From the NCBI GenBank assembly GCA_037443085.1, contig JBBIPA010000002.1, positions 62,001 through 126,000 on the forward strand: 64,000 nt of DNA, written 5' to 3'. The stretch is from JBBIPA01 sp037443085 (GTDB taxonomy: Bacteria; Chloroflexota; Dehalococcoidia; GIF9; UBA5629). A program made the translations under genes and the position numbers. Shown in pieces: positions 17,007 through 25,325 of the stretch; the stretch's first letter is position 1, and each line of letters opens with the position of its first letter. The notes beneath the pieces are model-generated. The model was not told the origin of the DNA. It saw nothing but the letters and a program-made list of their open reading frames with translations, and ran no database searches.

Positions 17007-17462
17007 TCACTGCTTTTTGTTCGAAGTCTTGCCTGCTTGAATCCGGTCACCGGTTCTCACCACCCCACCCCGTATCACCCTGGCAAATACCCCCTCTTTG
17101 GGCATAATGCACTTGCCCACCTGCTTAAAAATAGCACAGCCGGCATGGCACTCCTTGCCTATTTGTGAAATCTCCAGGATAACCTCATTGCCCACATCGA
17201 GGCGTGTCCCTACGGGCAATGACACGAGTTCGATTCCCTCGGTGGTAAGATTCTCAGCGAAATCCCCTGGATTAACCTTTAAGCCCAAGTTTCGCATCTT
17301 ATTGATGCTGCTGATATCAAGTAGACTAACCTGCCGGTGGGTGCAGCAATCGGCGTGGGCATCACCAGCAAGCCCGGAATTCTCTTCAAAAACCCCCTCG
17401 CCCACATTCTCCTTAACTGTTCCTTTCTTTTCGCTTTTACATACGGCAATTATGGTAGCCAT
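17007..17462 (-). CDS. Stand-alone MOSC domain protein
   Basis: A 151-residue MOSC (Mo-cofactor sulfurase C-terminal) domain protein. The family pattern is clear: GLAGDAHAD near residue 31, HRQVSLLD, the NPGDFAENLTTEGI segment, and IGKECHAGC, whose Cys is the conserved sulfur-carrying residue. Such short MOSC proteins (YiiM and MoaC-fused relatives) bind or transfer sulfur to molybdenum cofactor or detoxify hydroxylamino compounds. A MoaD/ThiS-like carrier lies two genes upstream at 17866-18138, consistent with a sulfur-transfer role. Confidence 0.85.
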   Translation of the reverse strand: MATIIAVCKSEKKGTVKENVGEGVFEENSGLAGDAHADCCTHRQVSLLDISSINKMRNLGLKVNPGDFAENLTTEGIELVSLPVGTRLDVGNEVILEISQIGKECHAGCAIFKQVGKCIMPKEGVFARVIRGGVVRTGDRIQAGKTSNKKQ

Positions 17463-17538
17463 AGCACTTTCACCTGTCCAAGTAAATTTTTTTGGTCACC
17501 CAAAGCATCAGGTCTTACCAGCAACACGGTTTAACTAA

Positions 17539-17797
17539 GCGGGTGGGGCTATAGTTTTCACAAGGAATAGTTCCCGGTTGCTTTATTGTTTTTACAGTTC
17601 TTTGTTGAGAACTTTCTCTTTGAGGGTTTCCCACTCTGCAATGGTTAGGGTGCAGGTATTCTCGTTCTCGCCGATCTCTACCTTGGTATCCATGACTTTG
17701 ACTACGGGGCAGCAGGAACCTGCTTTGCATAATGATACGATTTTCATTTTCACTCCTTACTTTTTAGATTTTTAGAAGTATGCATAGCCCCACCCGC
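17539..17797. repeat. 14-bp inverted repeat flanking a small gene
   Basis: GCGGGTGGGGCTAT at 17539-17552 is perfectly repeated in inverted orientation at 17784-17797. The 231 bases between contain the whole 51-residue gene at 17592-17747 and its ribosome site. I see no target-site duplication. The arms could pair in the mRNA, or be the ends of a small inserted cassette. Confidence 0.7.
17592..17747 (-). CDS. Small Cys-containing protein, 51 residues
   Basis: The frame starts ATG at 17747 with GGAGTGA upstream on the minus strand and ends TAA at 17592. The product begins MKIVSLCKAGSCCPVVKV, with Cys at 7, 12 and 13, continues with an acidic IGENEN turn and a Cys at 32, and ends in a helical TLKEKVLNKEL tail. 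Comparable small proteins with a K.CCPVV motif and LTxxEW occur, as I recall, in anaerobic bacteria, but I know no function. The Cys cluster suggests metal or persulfide binding. It lies between the MOSC and MoaD-like genes and is bracketed by a 14-bp inverted repeat. Confidence 0.75.
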   Translation of the reverse strand: MKIVSLCKAGSCCPVVKVMDTKVEIGENENTCTLTIAEWETLKEKVLNKEL

Positions 17798-17865
17798 GGG
17801 CAGAAACACTCTGTTAATTTTATACTAACTCCAACCCATAAGTACAAACTGTTTCATTTGCCAGC

Positions 17866-18138
17866 TCAGCCGCCATGTATCAGCGCGACGATGGTAAGCT
17901 CGTCACCGTCCTTTACCGGTTTAGCCAGGTCTTCAGGATAGCAACTCGTTGAATTCACATAAACATCCCAGAGGTCAGCCAGCTTGCCCTCTTTATCATA
18001 AAGCTGTTCCTTTATCCCGGGACACTTCGCCTCTAAATCATCGAGGCATTCTCCAACCGTTTTTCCCTTCACGGCAATCGTCTTCTCCCCCACGGTATAT
18101 TGCCGTAGAAAGGAATGTATCCGTATGGTCACGCTCAT
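17866..18138 (-). CDS. MoaD/ThiS-family sulfur carrier protein
   Basis: A 90-residue beta-grasp protein ending in the di-glycine tail needed for adenylation and thiocarboxylate formation (ALIHGG). The fold is recognisable from VTIRIHSFLRQY at the start, the GKTVGECLDDLEAKCP helix and KPVKDGDELTIVALI. It could serve molybdopterin, thiamine, or a sulfur-transfer pathway; none of the partner genes (moaE, thiG) is nearby. The ATG at 18138 is chosen because upstream codons add an unrelated basic stretch. No ribosome site is visible; TATAAT lies six bases upstream, suggesting a leaderless mRNA. Confidence 0.82.
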   Translation of the reverse strand: MSVTIRIHSFLRQYTVGEKTIAVKGKTVGECLDDLEAKCPGIKEQLYDKEGKLADLWDVYVNSTSCYPEDLAKPVKDGDELTIVALIHGG

Positions 18139-18144
18139 TCTGAT

Positions 18145-18150
18145 ATTATA
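18145..18150 (-). promoter_or_regulatory. -10 element of the MoaD/ThiS-like gene, leaderless layout
   Basis: TATAAT on the minus strand ends six bases before the ATG at 18138, so the transcript would begin at or next to the start codon. The -35 position (TGCGTT at a 17-base spacing) is weak. Confidence 0.45.
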
Positions 18151-18224
18151 CGCCAAGTGCATGATATAACGCATTTGCATCGATTCGTGAATTTGCATTA
18201 TCATAACCTTTACAGGTGGCGGAT

Positions 18225-20384
18225 ATGGATGCGACTCCTCTGATAGAAAAAGCCAAACAATACCTGCCTCAGGAGAAATTGGCATTAATCGAGGCAGCCT
18301 ATCAATTTGCCGCTAAAGCGCATGAAGGACAGGTACGCAAATCGGGCGCGCCTTATCTGGAACACCCTGTGGAAACGGCTTCGATTCTGGCAGACCTCCA
18401 GCTTGATGCCTCCACTCTAGCTGCCGCCTTGCTCCATGACGTCACTGAAGACTGCAAAGTCCCTCTCTCTGAAATCGAGGCTAAGTTCGGCCCGGAGATA
18501 AGCAAGCTGGTGGAAGGCGTCACCAAATTGAGCAGACTGTCCTGGCATAGGAGCGCCGCAGACAAAAAGAATTCCCAGGCGGAGAACCTGCGTAAAATGC
18601 TGATCGCCATGGCAGAGGACCTGAGGGTAATATTCATCAAACTTGCGGACCGATTGCACAATATGCGGACGCTGTCTCCCCTGTCGCCTGAGAAAAGGCG
18701 CCACATTGCTCGTGAGACGCTGGACATATATGCGCCGCTCGCCCACAGGCTGGGCATCTGGGAAGTAAAGTGGCAATTGGAAGACCTGTCCTTCCGCTAT
18801 CTCGAGCCGCAACAGTATCGCCAGGTCGCCAAACTGGTATCGGCGCGTCGTACCGAGAGAGAAAATTACATGGCGGAAACTACCAGGACACTGGAGCAGG
18901 AGCTGGAGAAGGCAGCCGTCAAAGCCAAGGTATTCGGCCGCGCCAAGCACATTTACAGCATCTATAATAAGATAAACAAGTACGCTGCCCAGGGCAAAGA
19001 TTTCGGCGATATTCACGACCTCTTTGCCCTGCGAATTCTGGTGGATACCGTCCCTGACTGCTACAAAGCGCTCGGCGTCATCCACAATTTATGGCATCCC
19101 CTGCCCGAAGAGTTTTCTGACTACATCGCCAATCCTAAAGACAACGGATATCAATCTCTGCATACCACCGTGCTCCTTCGCGGCACTACCCCGCTCGAAG
19201 TTCAAATTCGGACTTACGAGATGCACCGAATTGCTGATTACGGCGTTGCTGCCCACTGGCGTTACAAGGAGAGCGGTAAACCGGACATACAGTTCGAGGA
19301 TAAAATCGCCTGGCTGCGCCAGCTTATCGAATGGCAGAGCGAGCTGGACAGCGAGCAATTCCTGGAATCGCTGAAAACAGATGTTTTCAGCGACCAGGTC
19401 TTTGCCTACACTCCCAAAGGAGAAATTAAGGCTCTGCCGAGAGGCGCTACCCCCCTCGACTTTGCCTATAGAATCCATACGGAACTGGGACATCGCTGCA
19501 TCGGCACCAAGGTAAACGGCAAACTGGTGCCGCTGAACCATGAATTGAAAAATGGCGATATTATAGAAATCATGGTAACCAAAGCCGACAGAGGTCCCAG
19601 CTTGGATTGGCTCAATCCAGACCTGGGCTATGTCAAAACTTCTCATGCCAAAGAGAAAATCCGCCAGTGGTTTAAGAAACAGGAGCGCACGCTTAACATA
19701 GAGCGCGGCCGGCAGCTTCTGGAGAGAGAGGTGAAGCGCTTAGGCATAATCCTGCCCAATACCGACGATATCGCTCGCTTAATGAACTATGAAACGTACG
19801 ATGATTTTCTGGCAGCCATCGGCAGCGGCGGCGTCACCGCCCATCAACTGGTGCTCAAACTAACCGAGGAGCCGGAAGAACCACCGCTGCCCGTAGCCAA
19901 AGTCCTGCCTTCAGAAAAACCGAACATCCTGGGAATCCAGGTCCTCGGCGTCGGCGATTTGCTTACCCGGCTGGGCGTCTGCTGTAATCCTTTGCCCGGC
20001 GATGATATAATTGGTTTCATTACTCGCAGCCAGGGGATTACGGTACATCGTAAAGACTGCCCCAACATCATCAACTTAAAAGAAAAGGAACGCTTAATCG
20101 AAGTGAAGTGGGGCAAGGTGCACGAGGTATATCCGGTCAATATTGAAATTGAAACATGGAACCGGGTAGGAGTGCTGAGGGACATTGCGGCTGTGATTGC
20201 TGAGGAGAATATAAATATATCTACTATCAACGTTGAGGAACACGGCGATACCAGCTTTATGTTTTTTGTCCTGGATATCAACAACATGATACAGCTTAAC
20301 CATATACTATCGAAGATTCGCAGTGTGCGCGGCGTTATCAATGCCGCAAGGAGCAGCCGAACCAAGGCTGCCATTAATTCTTAA
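18225..20384 (+). CDS. rel: Bifunctional (p)ppGpp synthetase/hydrolase Rel
   Basis: Rel makes and degrades the stringent-response alarmone (p)ppGpp. The 719 residues show, in order, the HD hydrolase (HPVETASIL, LLHDVTED with the intact HDxxED), the synthetase domain (RAKHIYSIYNKI, NGYQSLHTTV, EVQIRT), a TGS domain (VFAYTPKGEIKALPRGATPL), and after a CCNPLPGDDIIGFIT Zn-finger-like segment a C-terminal ACT domain. Hydrolase residues appear intact, so it is probably bifunctional. The ATG at 18225 is preferred, since AGGTGG lies 5 bases upstream; a GTG at 18216 is also in frame. rpsT follows 14 bp downstream. Confidence 0.94.
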   Translation: MDATPLIEKAKQYLPQEKLALIEAAYQFAAKAHEGQVRKSGAPYLEHPVETASILADLQLDASTLAAALLHDVTEDCKVPLSEIEAKFGPEISKLVEGVTKLSRLSWHRSAADKKNSQAENLRKMLIAMAEDLRVIFIKLADRLHNMRTLSPLSPEKRRHIARETLDIYAPLAHRLGIWEVKWQLEDLSFRYLEPQQYRQVAKLVSARRTERENYMAETTRTLEQELEKAAVKAKVFGRAKHIYSIYNKINKYAAQGKDFGDIHDLFALRILVDTVPDCYKALGVIHNLWHPLPEEFSDYIANPKDNGYQSLHTTVLLRGTTPLEVQIRTYEMHRIADYGVAAHWRYKESGKPDIQFEDKIAWLRQLIEWQSELDSEQFLESLKTDVFSDQVFAYTPKGEIKALPRGATPLDFAYRIHTELGHRCIGTKVNGKLVPLNHELKNGDIIEIMVTKADRGPSLDWLNPDLGYVKTSHAKEKIRQWFKKQERTLNIERGRQLLEREVKRLGIILPNTDDIARLMNYETYDDFLAAIGSGGVTAHQLVLKLTEEPEEPPLPVAKVLPSEKPNILGIQVLGVGDLLTRLGVCCNPLPGDDIIGFITRSQGITVHRKDCPNIINLKEKERLIEVKWGKVHEVYPVNIEIETWNRVGVLRDIAAVIAEENINISTINVEEHGDTSFMFFVLDINNMIQLNHILSKIRSVRGVINAARSSRTKAAINS

Positions 20385-20398
20385 GAAAGGAGACAGGT

Positions 20399-20716
20399 TT
20401 GCCTAAAAGTACATCAGCTGAAAAAGCAGCCCGAGCCAGCGAAAGGAAACGGTTACGCAACCGTTCCATAAAAAGTGCCTCGAAGACGTACGTTGCCAAA
20501 GCAGAGGGCATGATTCAAGGCAACGAGCTTGATTCAGCCCAAGCAGTGGTAACAGAAGCGATAAGTGTCTTGGATAAGGCAGCCAAGAAGAGGGTGATTC
20601 ATCCACATACTGCCAGCAGACGCAAGTCCCGGCTCATGAAGAAACTGCAAAAGGCGAAAGCCGCTGCCAAAACCACTGCAACCACGGCTGAGGCCAAAAC
20701 AAAGAAGAAAAACTAG
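20399..20716 (+). CDS. rpsT: 30S ribosomal protein S20
   Basis: A 105-residue very basic protein beginning PKSTSAEKAARASERKRLRN, the classic S20 N-terminus, and ending in a Lys/Ala-rich tail longer than in E. coli (87 residues). S20 binds 16S rRNA in the small subunit body. The start is TTG at 20399 behind AGAAAGGAGA; E. coli rpsT also uses a non-ATG start (TTG). It probably shares a transcript with rel and is followed by a long-stem terminator. Confidence 0.92.
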   Translation: MPKSTSAEKAARASERKRLRNRSIKSASKTYVAKAEGMIQGNELDSAQAVVTEAISVLDKAAKKRVIHPHTASRRKSRLMKKLQKAKAAAKTTATTAEAKTKKKN

Positions 20717-20726
20717 GCTATAAATT

Positions 20727-20780
20727 AAAGCCCGTTCTCAGAGTATTCGGTAATAACACCTTTATCGGAGAACGGGCTTT
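20727..20780 (+). terminator. Intrinsic terminator after rpsT
   Basis: A perfect 13-bp stem, AAAGCCCGTTCTC at 20727-20739 with GAGAACGGGCTTT at 20768-20780, encloses a 28-base loop and is followed by GATTTT. The loop is unusually long for a terminator. It separates rpsT from the convergent ilvE remnant. Confidence 0.65.
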
Positions 20781-20802
20781 GATTTTGGTGATGATGAGAC
20801 TG

Positions 20803-21722
20803 CTATCGATGTGACGCCTTAGACACTTTAGAGTATACCGGGCTGCACCAATCTCGATATTTCGAATTCTTGCCCTGTATCACCTGGAAGTAAATCTTCT
20901 GTAGCTCCCCGGTGATTTTTCCGGTCTTACCATTGCCCACTGGCCGCTCATCAACCTCTATTATCGGAGTGACATGGGCGGCAGTGCCGGTGAAAAATGC
21001 TTCATCAGCAATATAAAGCTCACTGCGGTCAATAGACCTCTCTATGGTCTCTATGCCCAGCTCCTTCCTGGCCAGTTGCATCACCGTATCCCGGGTGATG
21101 CCCATCAATATATTATCAGGGCTTGGCGGTGTTACCAGCTTATCTTTAAGCACAATGAAAATATTCTCGCCACTACCCTCGGCAACATGACCGTCGTGAC
21201 TCAACAGGATAGCCTCATCAAAACCTCTTTCGATAGCCTCGCTCTTTGCCAGGGCGCTGTTCACATAAATGCCGGTAATCTTGCCCCTGGCGGGAATCAT
21301 GGTATCATCAACACGTCGCCATGAAGACGTGCAGCAGCGCACCCCCTTATCGGCATCGAGATATGCCGGCAAGATTACCACCAGGATGAAAAAATCATCT
21401 TCTATATCATGGAGACGAACTCCCACTCTCTCAGCACTTTTATATGCCAGAGGACGTATGTACACATCCTCCTTGTACCCGCTTTTTTCCACCAGTTTCA
21501 CGGTGAGGTCACATAATTCCTCGACGGTGTACGGCAGCCCTGATGGAGACGCTCATAATGCTCTTTGGCACGGAATACAAAAACTTGCTCCTGTTCAGCA
21601 TTCCAGTTACCGCGTATGCCCTCAAAGCAGGCAGTGCCATAATGCAGGGCATGGGTCAGAATTCCAATTTTGGCCTCCTCCAGAGGCATGAACTGTTTTC
21701 GGAAAAAAGCATACGGAGGCAT
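20803..21722 (-). pseudogene. ilvE: Branched-chain amino acid aminotransferase, frameshifted
   Basis: Two frames on the minus strand together make an IlvE-like class IV PLP aminotransferase. Codons from 21722 give MPPYAFFRKQ, then THALHYGTACFEGIRGNW and EHYERLHQGCR, after which the frame runs into a stop at 21498. The other frame picks up at PYTVEELCDLTVKL and runs to 20803 with DVYIRPLAYKS, TSSWRR, PARGKITGIYVNS (with the PLP Lys) and GTAAHVTPI. The joint lies near 21530. Compared with intact IlvE, about six residues are missing between GCR and PYTV, so the lesion looks like a small out-of-frame deletion, not a single-base error. A related intact gene is at 25326. Confidence 0.82.
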
Positions 21723-21938
21723 TACCGTTCCTCCCCCCTTTCAATTTTGCTGCAAAAGTGAAAGTTATTATAGCTTTTGATTCTCACAAAAACAAGATTT
21801 TTGCCAGTTTTCCCTGCGGCAACCAAAGTCGCTGCCACTAACCTCAATCATCAGTTCAGAACCGCACAGCTTACTTTGATTCAGTGGGGGCAGACGAGTA
21901 ACTGCCGGTATCAACATGTTGCAATAATCCTAAACCTA

Positions 21939-21967
21939 TTGACTATGAGTACGTTATGGCATATGAT
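21939..21967 (+). promoter_or_regulatory. Strong sigma-70-type promoter
   Basis: TTGACT at 21939-21944, exactly 17 bases, then TATGAT at 21962-21967. Transcription would start near 21974, about 120 bases before the ATG of the zinc-ribbon KaiC-like gene, and would pass through the hairpin at 22017-22046. Confidence 0.7.
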
Positions 21968-22016
21968 ATGTTCAACATACATACGGTATTAGCCACATTA
22001 GTTACCATCAGGGGGC

Positions 22017-22046
22017 AAAAGCCGCAGCTTGCGGTAATGCTTTTTT
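22017..22046 (+). terminator. Leader terminator or attenuator before the KaiC-like gene
   Basis: CCGCA-GCT-TGCGG (22022-22034) forms a 5-bp stem with a 3-base loop; flanking GC pairs and a run of six T follow at 22041-22046, preceded by AAAA. It lies between the promoter and the gene, so it could end most transcripts or act as an attenuator. The stem is short. Confidence 0.45.
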
Positions 22047-22095
22047 AATCAGGGGGAATGGGGGAAGTACTAGAAGTATTGGAGGGGTAAAAACG

Positions 22096-23172
22096 ATGAT
22101 TACGATTAAATGTCCCAAATGCCAGACGGATAATCTTTATGATGCCGAATTCTGTCGCCATTGTGGCTTGAGACTAGCCAAAGACTGCCCCAGTTGCAGC
22201 GCCAGCAATCCTCATCAATTCACCTTCTGTACCCAATGCGGGCAGATCCTGGTATCTCCTCCACTAACCCCCGTAGTAGAGGCGAAGGAGGCAGCAAAGG
22301 CCGAAGTATCCGAAGAAATCAAAGAAAAAGTTCAGGTGGCCCCGGAGAAAGAAGCAGAGGCGCCGGAACCAGTTGCCCAAATAGCACCCCAAGAAATAAT
22401 TGAGGAGGCGCCGAAGGCAGAAGTCAAAGAGGAAGCCAGAGAAGAAGTAGCCATAGATGTGGTGATGCCTGACAGGGTATTGACCGGCATCAGCGGCCTC
22501 GACCCCCTTATTGGCGGGGGCTTCTTAGCCGGCAAAGTCTATTTAGTCAGCGGCGAATCCGGCACCGGCAAAACCGTGTTCGGCATGCAGTTCCTGTACC
22601 AGGGGCTTGTCCTGGGTGAAAACGGCATCTATATTTCAGCAGAGGACAAACCGGCTCACCTCATCGTTGATGCCGAGTCTTTGGGCTGGGACTTGAGGAA
22701 ATACGTCCGGGAACGAAAGCTGGGGCTGATGGACATATCATCCTATTTTGCTGAGATGCGTTCTGGCAGGGCAACAACTATTGATGTTGACGCTGTGATT
22801 ATTGACCTCGCCCGTCAGGTCAGGGAGCTTAATGCCCAACGTATCGTCATTGATACCATTGCACCTCCGGTATGCGCGCAGGAGCACTACTCGTATATAC
22901 AGGAATATGTGCGGCATCTGGTAGCTGCTATCGAGGATAACCTGGGCTGTACCGTAGTGGTCACCTCCGGCATACCTGCCGGCTCCGCGGCTCTCTCCCG
23001 CTATGGCATTGAGGAGTTCGTGGCTGAGGGAGTCATCGTTCTGGGAATGGCTAGTTTCAACGGTTATTGGTTTCGCACGCTGTCTATCAGGAAAATGCGC
23101 AGCACTTTTTCCGACCTCAATAACCATTTCTTCGATATCCTTCCTCAAAGAGGTATGGTAATCAGGGGATAA
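22096..23172 (+). CDS. KaiC-like RecA-family ATPase with N-terminal double zinc ribbon
   Basis: A 358-residue protein. Residues 5-52 hold two zinc ribbons (CPKCQTDN...CRHCG and CPSCSASN...CTQCG), followed by an 80-residue Ala/Glu/Lys-rich linker and then a single KaiC/RadA-type ATPase domain from about 130: RVLTGISGLDPLIGGG, Walker A SGESGTGKT, Walker B RIVIDTI, and a conserved ending. KaiC relatives outside cyanobacteria act in signalling with gas or light sensors or in archaeal regulation; this one has only one ATPase domain and no sensor. TTGGAGGGG precedes the ATG by 9 bases. Similar zinc ribbons recur in the proteins at 54035-58356. Confidence 0.8.
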   Translation: MITIKCPKCQTDNLYDAEFCRHCGLRLAKDCPSCSASNPHQFTFCTQCGQILVSPPLTPVVEAKEAAKAEVSEEIKEKVQVAPEKEAEAPEPVAQIAPQEIIEEAPKAEVKEEAREEVAIDVVMPDRVLTGISGLDPLIGGGFLAGKVYLVSGESGTGKTVFGMQFLYQGLVLGENGIYISAEDKPAHLIVDAESLGWDLRKYVRERKLGLMDISSYFAEMRSGRATTIDVDAVIIDLARQVRELNAQRIVIDTIAPPVCAQEHYSYIQEYVRHLVAAIEDNLGCTVVVTSGIPAGSAALSRYGIEEFVAEGVIVLGMASFNGYWFRTLSIRKMRSTFSDLNNHFFDILPQRGMVIRG

Positions 23173-23295
23173 CCGTAGCAGTAAACTTCACCACCATCAT
23201 CACCCGAAATAAGGGCTGGCATAGCTCTCCCCATCAATGCTATAGTATAGCCAGTTCATGCCATAAATCAGGCAGCATAAAGCAGGAATCAACGT

Positions 23296-24738
23296 ATGGA
23301 ACGTTACCCACTCATCGAAGAAATCAGCACACCCCTGGCTCCCCCTGCGGTTTTCGACCTGTTTCATCAGGAGACGAATAGCTGCTTTCTCGATAGCGGC
23401 ATGGACCCCCAGCGGCTGGGCAGGTATTCCTTCATCGGTGTCGACCCGTTTGTGGTGATGCGGAGCTACGGCAGGGATATTGAGCTTTCTTGGAAACACA
23501 GTCGCAGGTTGGAGCAGGGCAATCCCTTCGATGTCCTGGACAGGTTGCTGAATCTGTACAGTCTGGACCCCGCTCCGGCGCCGGTACCCTTTCTCGGCGG
23601 AGCCATAGGTTATCTCAGCTATGACCTGTGCCATTTCATCGAGCGCCTGCCGGCAACTGCCAAAGACGACCTGGAGTTCCCCGAAAGCTATTTCGCCTTT
23701 TATGACACTATCCTCGCCTTCGATAACCTGGAAAACAAAGCGTATATCGTCTCCACCGGTTTTCCTGAGCTTCAGGAAGAGGCAAGGGTGAAAAGGGCCA
23801 GGGAGCGGCTGGAGGAGATGAAACAAAGGCTGACGGCGCCGCCGGCACCGGCCGCGGCAAGCAGCCTCCCCGCCGCCAGGGAAAACAGCGAGGCCGTGCT
23901 CAAGTCAAACTTCACCCATGAAGACTACATCAAGGCAGTACAAAAAGCCCGGGACTATATTATCGCTGGCGATATTTTCCAGGTGAACCTTTCGCAGCGT
24001 TTCGAGACCGCTTTAACTGTCCCTCCCTACGAGCTTCACCAGCGCCTGCGGCAGATTAATGCCGTCCCCTTTGCCGCCTATCTTAACTTCGATGAGATTA
24101 CTGTTATCAGCGCTTCTCCGGAAAGGTTCCTCCGCGTTGCCGGCGACCAGGTGGAGACCCGCCCCATCAAGGGCACCAAACCGCGCGGCAAAGACCCACA
24201 GCAGGACGCCACGCTCGCCCAGGAGCTGCTCGAAAGCGTTAAGGATAGAGCAGAGAATGTGATGATTGTAGACCTGGAGCGAAATGACCTGGGCCGGGTC
24301 TGCCAGTATGGCTCGGTGAAAGTTACCGAGCTGGCGATACTGGAAACATTCCCCACGATTTTTCATCTCACCTCTACCGTGGTCGGCAGGCTGCGGTCTG
24401 ATATTAATCGTATCGATTTGCTCCGCGCTTCTTTCCCCGGTGGCTCTATCACCGGCGCCCCCAAGGTGCGGGCTATGGAAATTATCGACGAACTGGAACC
24501 TACCCGAAGGAGCGTGTACACCGGGGCTATTGGATATTTGAGCTTCAGCGAGCATCTCGACCTCAACATTGTCATCCGCACCTTTTTGGTCAAGGGGAAT
24601 AAAGTCTATTTCCAGCTTGGCGGCGCCATAGTGTATGATTCCGACCCGCAGGCTGAGTACGAGGAAACGCTGCACAAGGGCAAAGCGCTGATTCAGGCGC
24701 TCCGCCTGGCTCCCAGCGTAGCCATACAAACCAAATGA
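23296..24738 (+). CDS. pabB: Aminodeoxychorismate synthase component I
   Basis: PabB converts chorismate with ammonia from PabA to 4-amino-4-deoxychorismate for folate. The 480-residue protein has the chorismate-binding domain with GDIFQVNLSQRF, PERFLR, and FPGGSITGAPKVRAMEII. The diagnostic motif is PIKGTKPRG with Lys about 292: PabB enzymes carry PIKGT, where the Lys acts as nucleophile, whereas anthranilate synthase TrpE has PIAGT. With pabA and pabC following directly, PabB is favoured over TrpE. Its last four bases overlap pabA (ATGA). Confidence 0.88.
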   Translation: MERYPLIEEISTPLAPPAVFDLFHQETNSCFLDSGMDPQRLGRYSFIGVDPFVVMRSYGRDIELSWKHSRRLEQGNPFDVLDRLLNLYSLDPAPAPVPFLGGAIGYLSYDLCHFIERLPATAKDDLEFPESYFAFYDTILAFDNLENKAYIVSTGFPELQEEARVKRARERLEEMKQRLTAPPAPAAASSLPAARENSEAVLKSNFTHEDYIKAVQKARDYIIAGDIFQVNLSQRFETALTVPPYELHQRLRQINAVPFAAYLNFDEITVISASPERFLRVAGDQVETRPIKGTKPRGKDPQQDATLAQELLESVKDRAENVMIVDLERNDLGRVCQYGSVKVTELAILETFPTIFHLTSTVVGRLRSDINRIDLLRASFPGGSITGAPKVRAMEIIDELEPTRRSVYTGAIGYLSFSEHLDLNIVIRTFLVKGNKVYFQLGGAIVYDSDPQAEYEETLHKGKALIQALRLAPSVAIQTK

Positions 24739-25325
24739 TTCTGGTAATCGATAATTACGATTCTTTCGTGTACAACCTGGCGCAGTACCTGGGTGAGCTG
24801 GGCTGGGAGCCGGTGGTATTCCGCAACGATATGATTACGCTGGACAAAATCCAGGCGCTGATCCCCAGCCACATCGTTATTTCTCCAGGTCCCAAGACGC
24901 CATCTGATTCCGGCATTTCCAATGACGTGGTAAAACACTTCGGCGGCAAAATACCTATCCTCGGCGTCTGCCTGGGACATCAATGCATCGGTCATGTCTA
25001 TGGCGGCATTATCGATAAAGCCATGGTGCCGGTGCATGGCAAGACCTGGCTCATCCATCACGATGGTGAAACCATCTATCGAAACATACCCAATCCCTTC
25101 AGCGCAGCCCGTTATCATTCGCTGGTCATCAAGAAGGATAATCTGCCCTCCTGCCTCAAAATCACTGCCTGGACGGAGGAGGGGGAGATAATGGGCGTCA
25201 GGCATAACGAATTCGTGGTCGAGGGCATCCAGGTGCATCCCGAATCCATACTGACCCCTGCTGGGCATGACCTGCTCACCAACTTCCTCAGCTATACCGG
25301 GGCAACCTGGCCCAGAGGCGTGTAG
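24735..25325 (+). CDS. pabA: Aminodeoxychorismate synthase, glutamine amidotransferase component
   Basis: A 196-residue class I glutamine amidotransferase that supplies ammonia to PabB. It begins ILVIDNYDSFVYNLAQYL as in PabA/TrpG. The oxyanion segment SPGPKTPSDSG, nucleophile GVCLGHQ (Cys about 78), and HPES with the catalytic His-Glu pair are intact. It overlaps pabB by 4 bp and its TAG is followed immediately by the pabC ATG, so the three are translationally linked. In some bacteria one such subunit serves both folate and tryptophan synthesis; no trp genes are in the window. Confidence 0.9.
   Translation: MILVIDNYDSFVYNLAQYLGELGWEPVVFRNDMITLDKIQALIPSHIVISPGPKTPSDSGISNDVVKHFGGKIPILGVCLGHQCIGHVYGGIIDKAMVPVHGKTWLIHHDGETIYRNIPNPFSAARYHSLVIKKDNLPSCLKITAWTEEGEIMGVRHNEFVVEGIQVHPESILTPAGHDLLTNFLSYTGATWPRGV

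Larger units (their letters stand above)
21723..22095. other. Intergenic region upstream of the KaiC-like gene
   Basis: This 373-bp gap holds no gene I can support. Its right part contains a strong promoter (21939-21967), a short transcribed leader and a terminator-like hairpin (22017-22046). The left 200 bp, AT-rich and next to the ilvE start, shows nothing recognisable. Confidence 0.6.

Noticed and set aside
21974..22046. A known riboswitch in the KaiC-like leader
   Set aside because: The 70-base leader did not match any riboswitch consensus I could recall, including cyclic-di-GMP, preQ1 and fluoride types.
23296..24738. TrpE (anthranilate synthase) for the chorismate enzyme
   Set aside because: PIKGT instead of PIAGT, and direct linkage to pabA and pabC, favour aminodeoxychorismate synthase.
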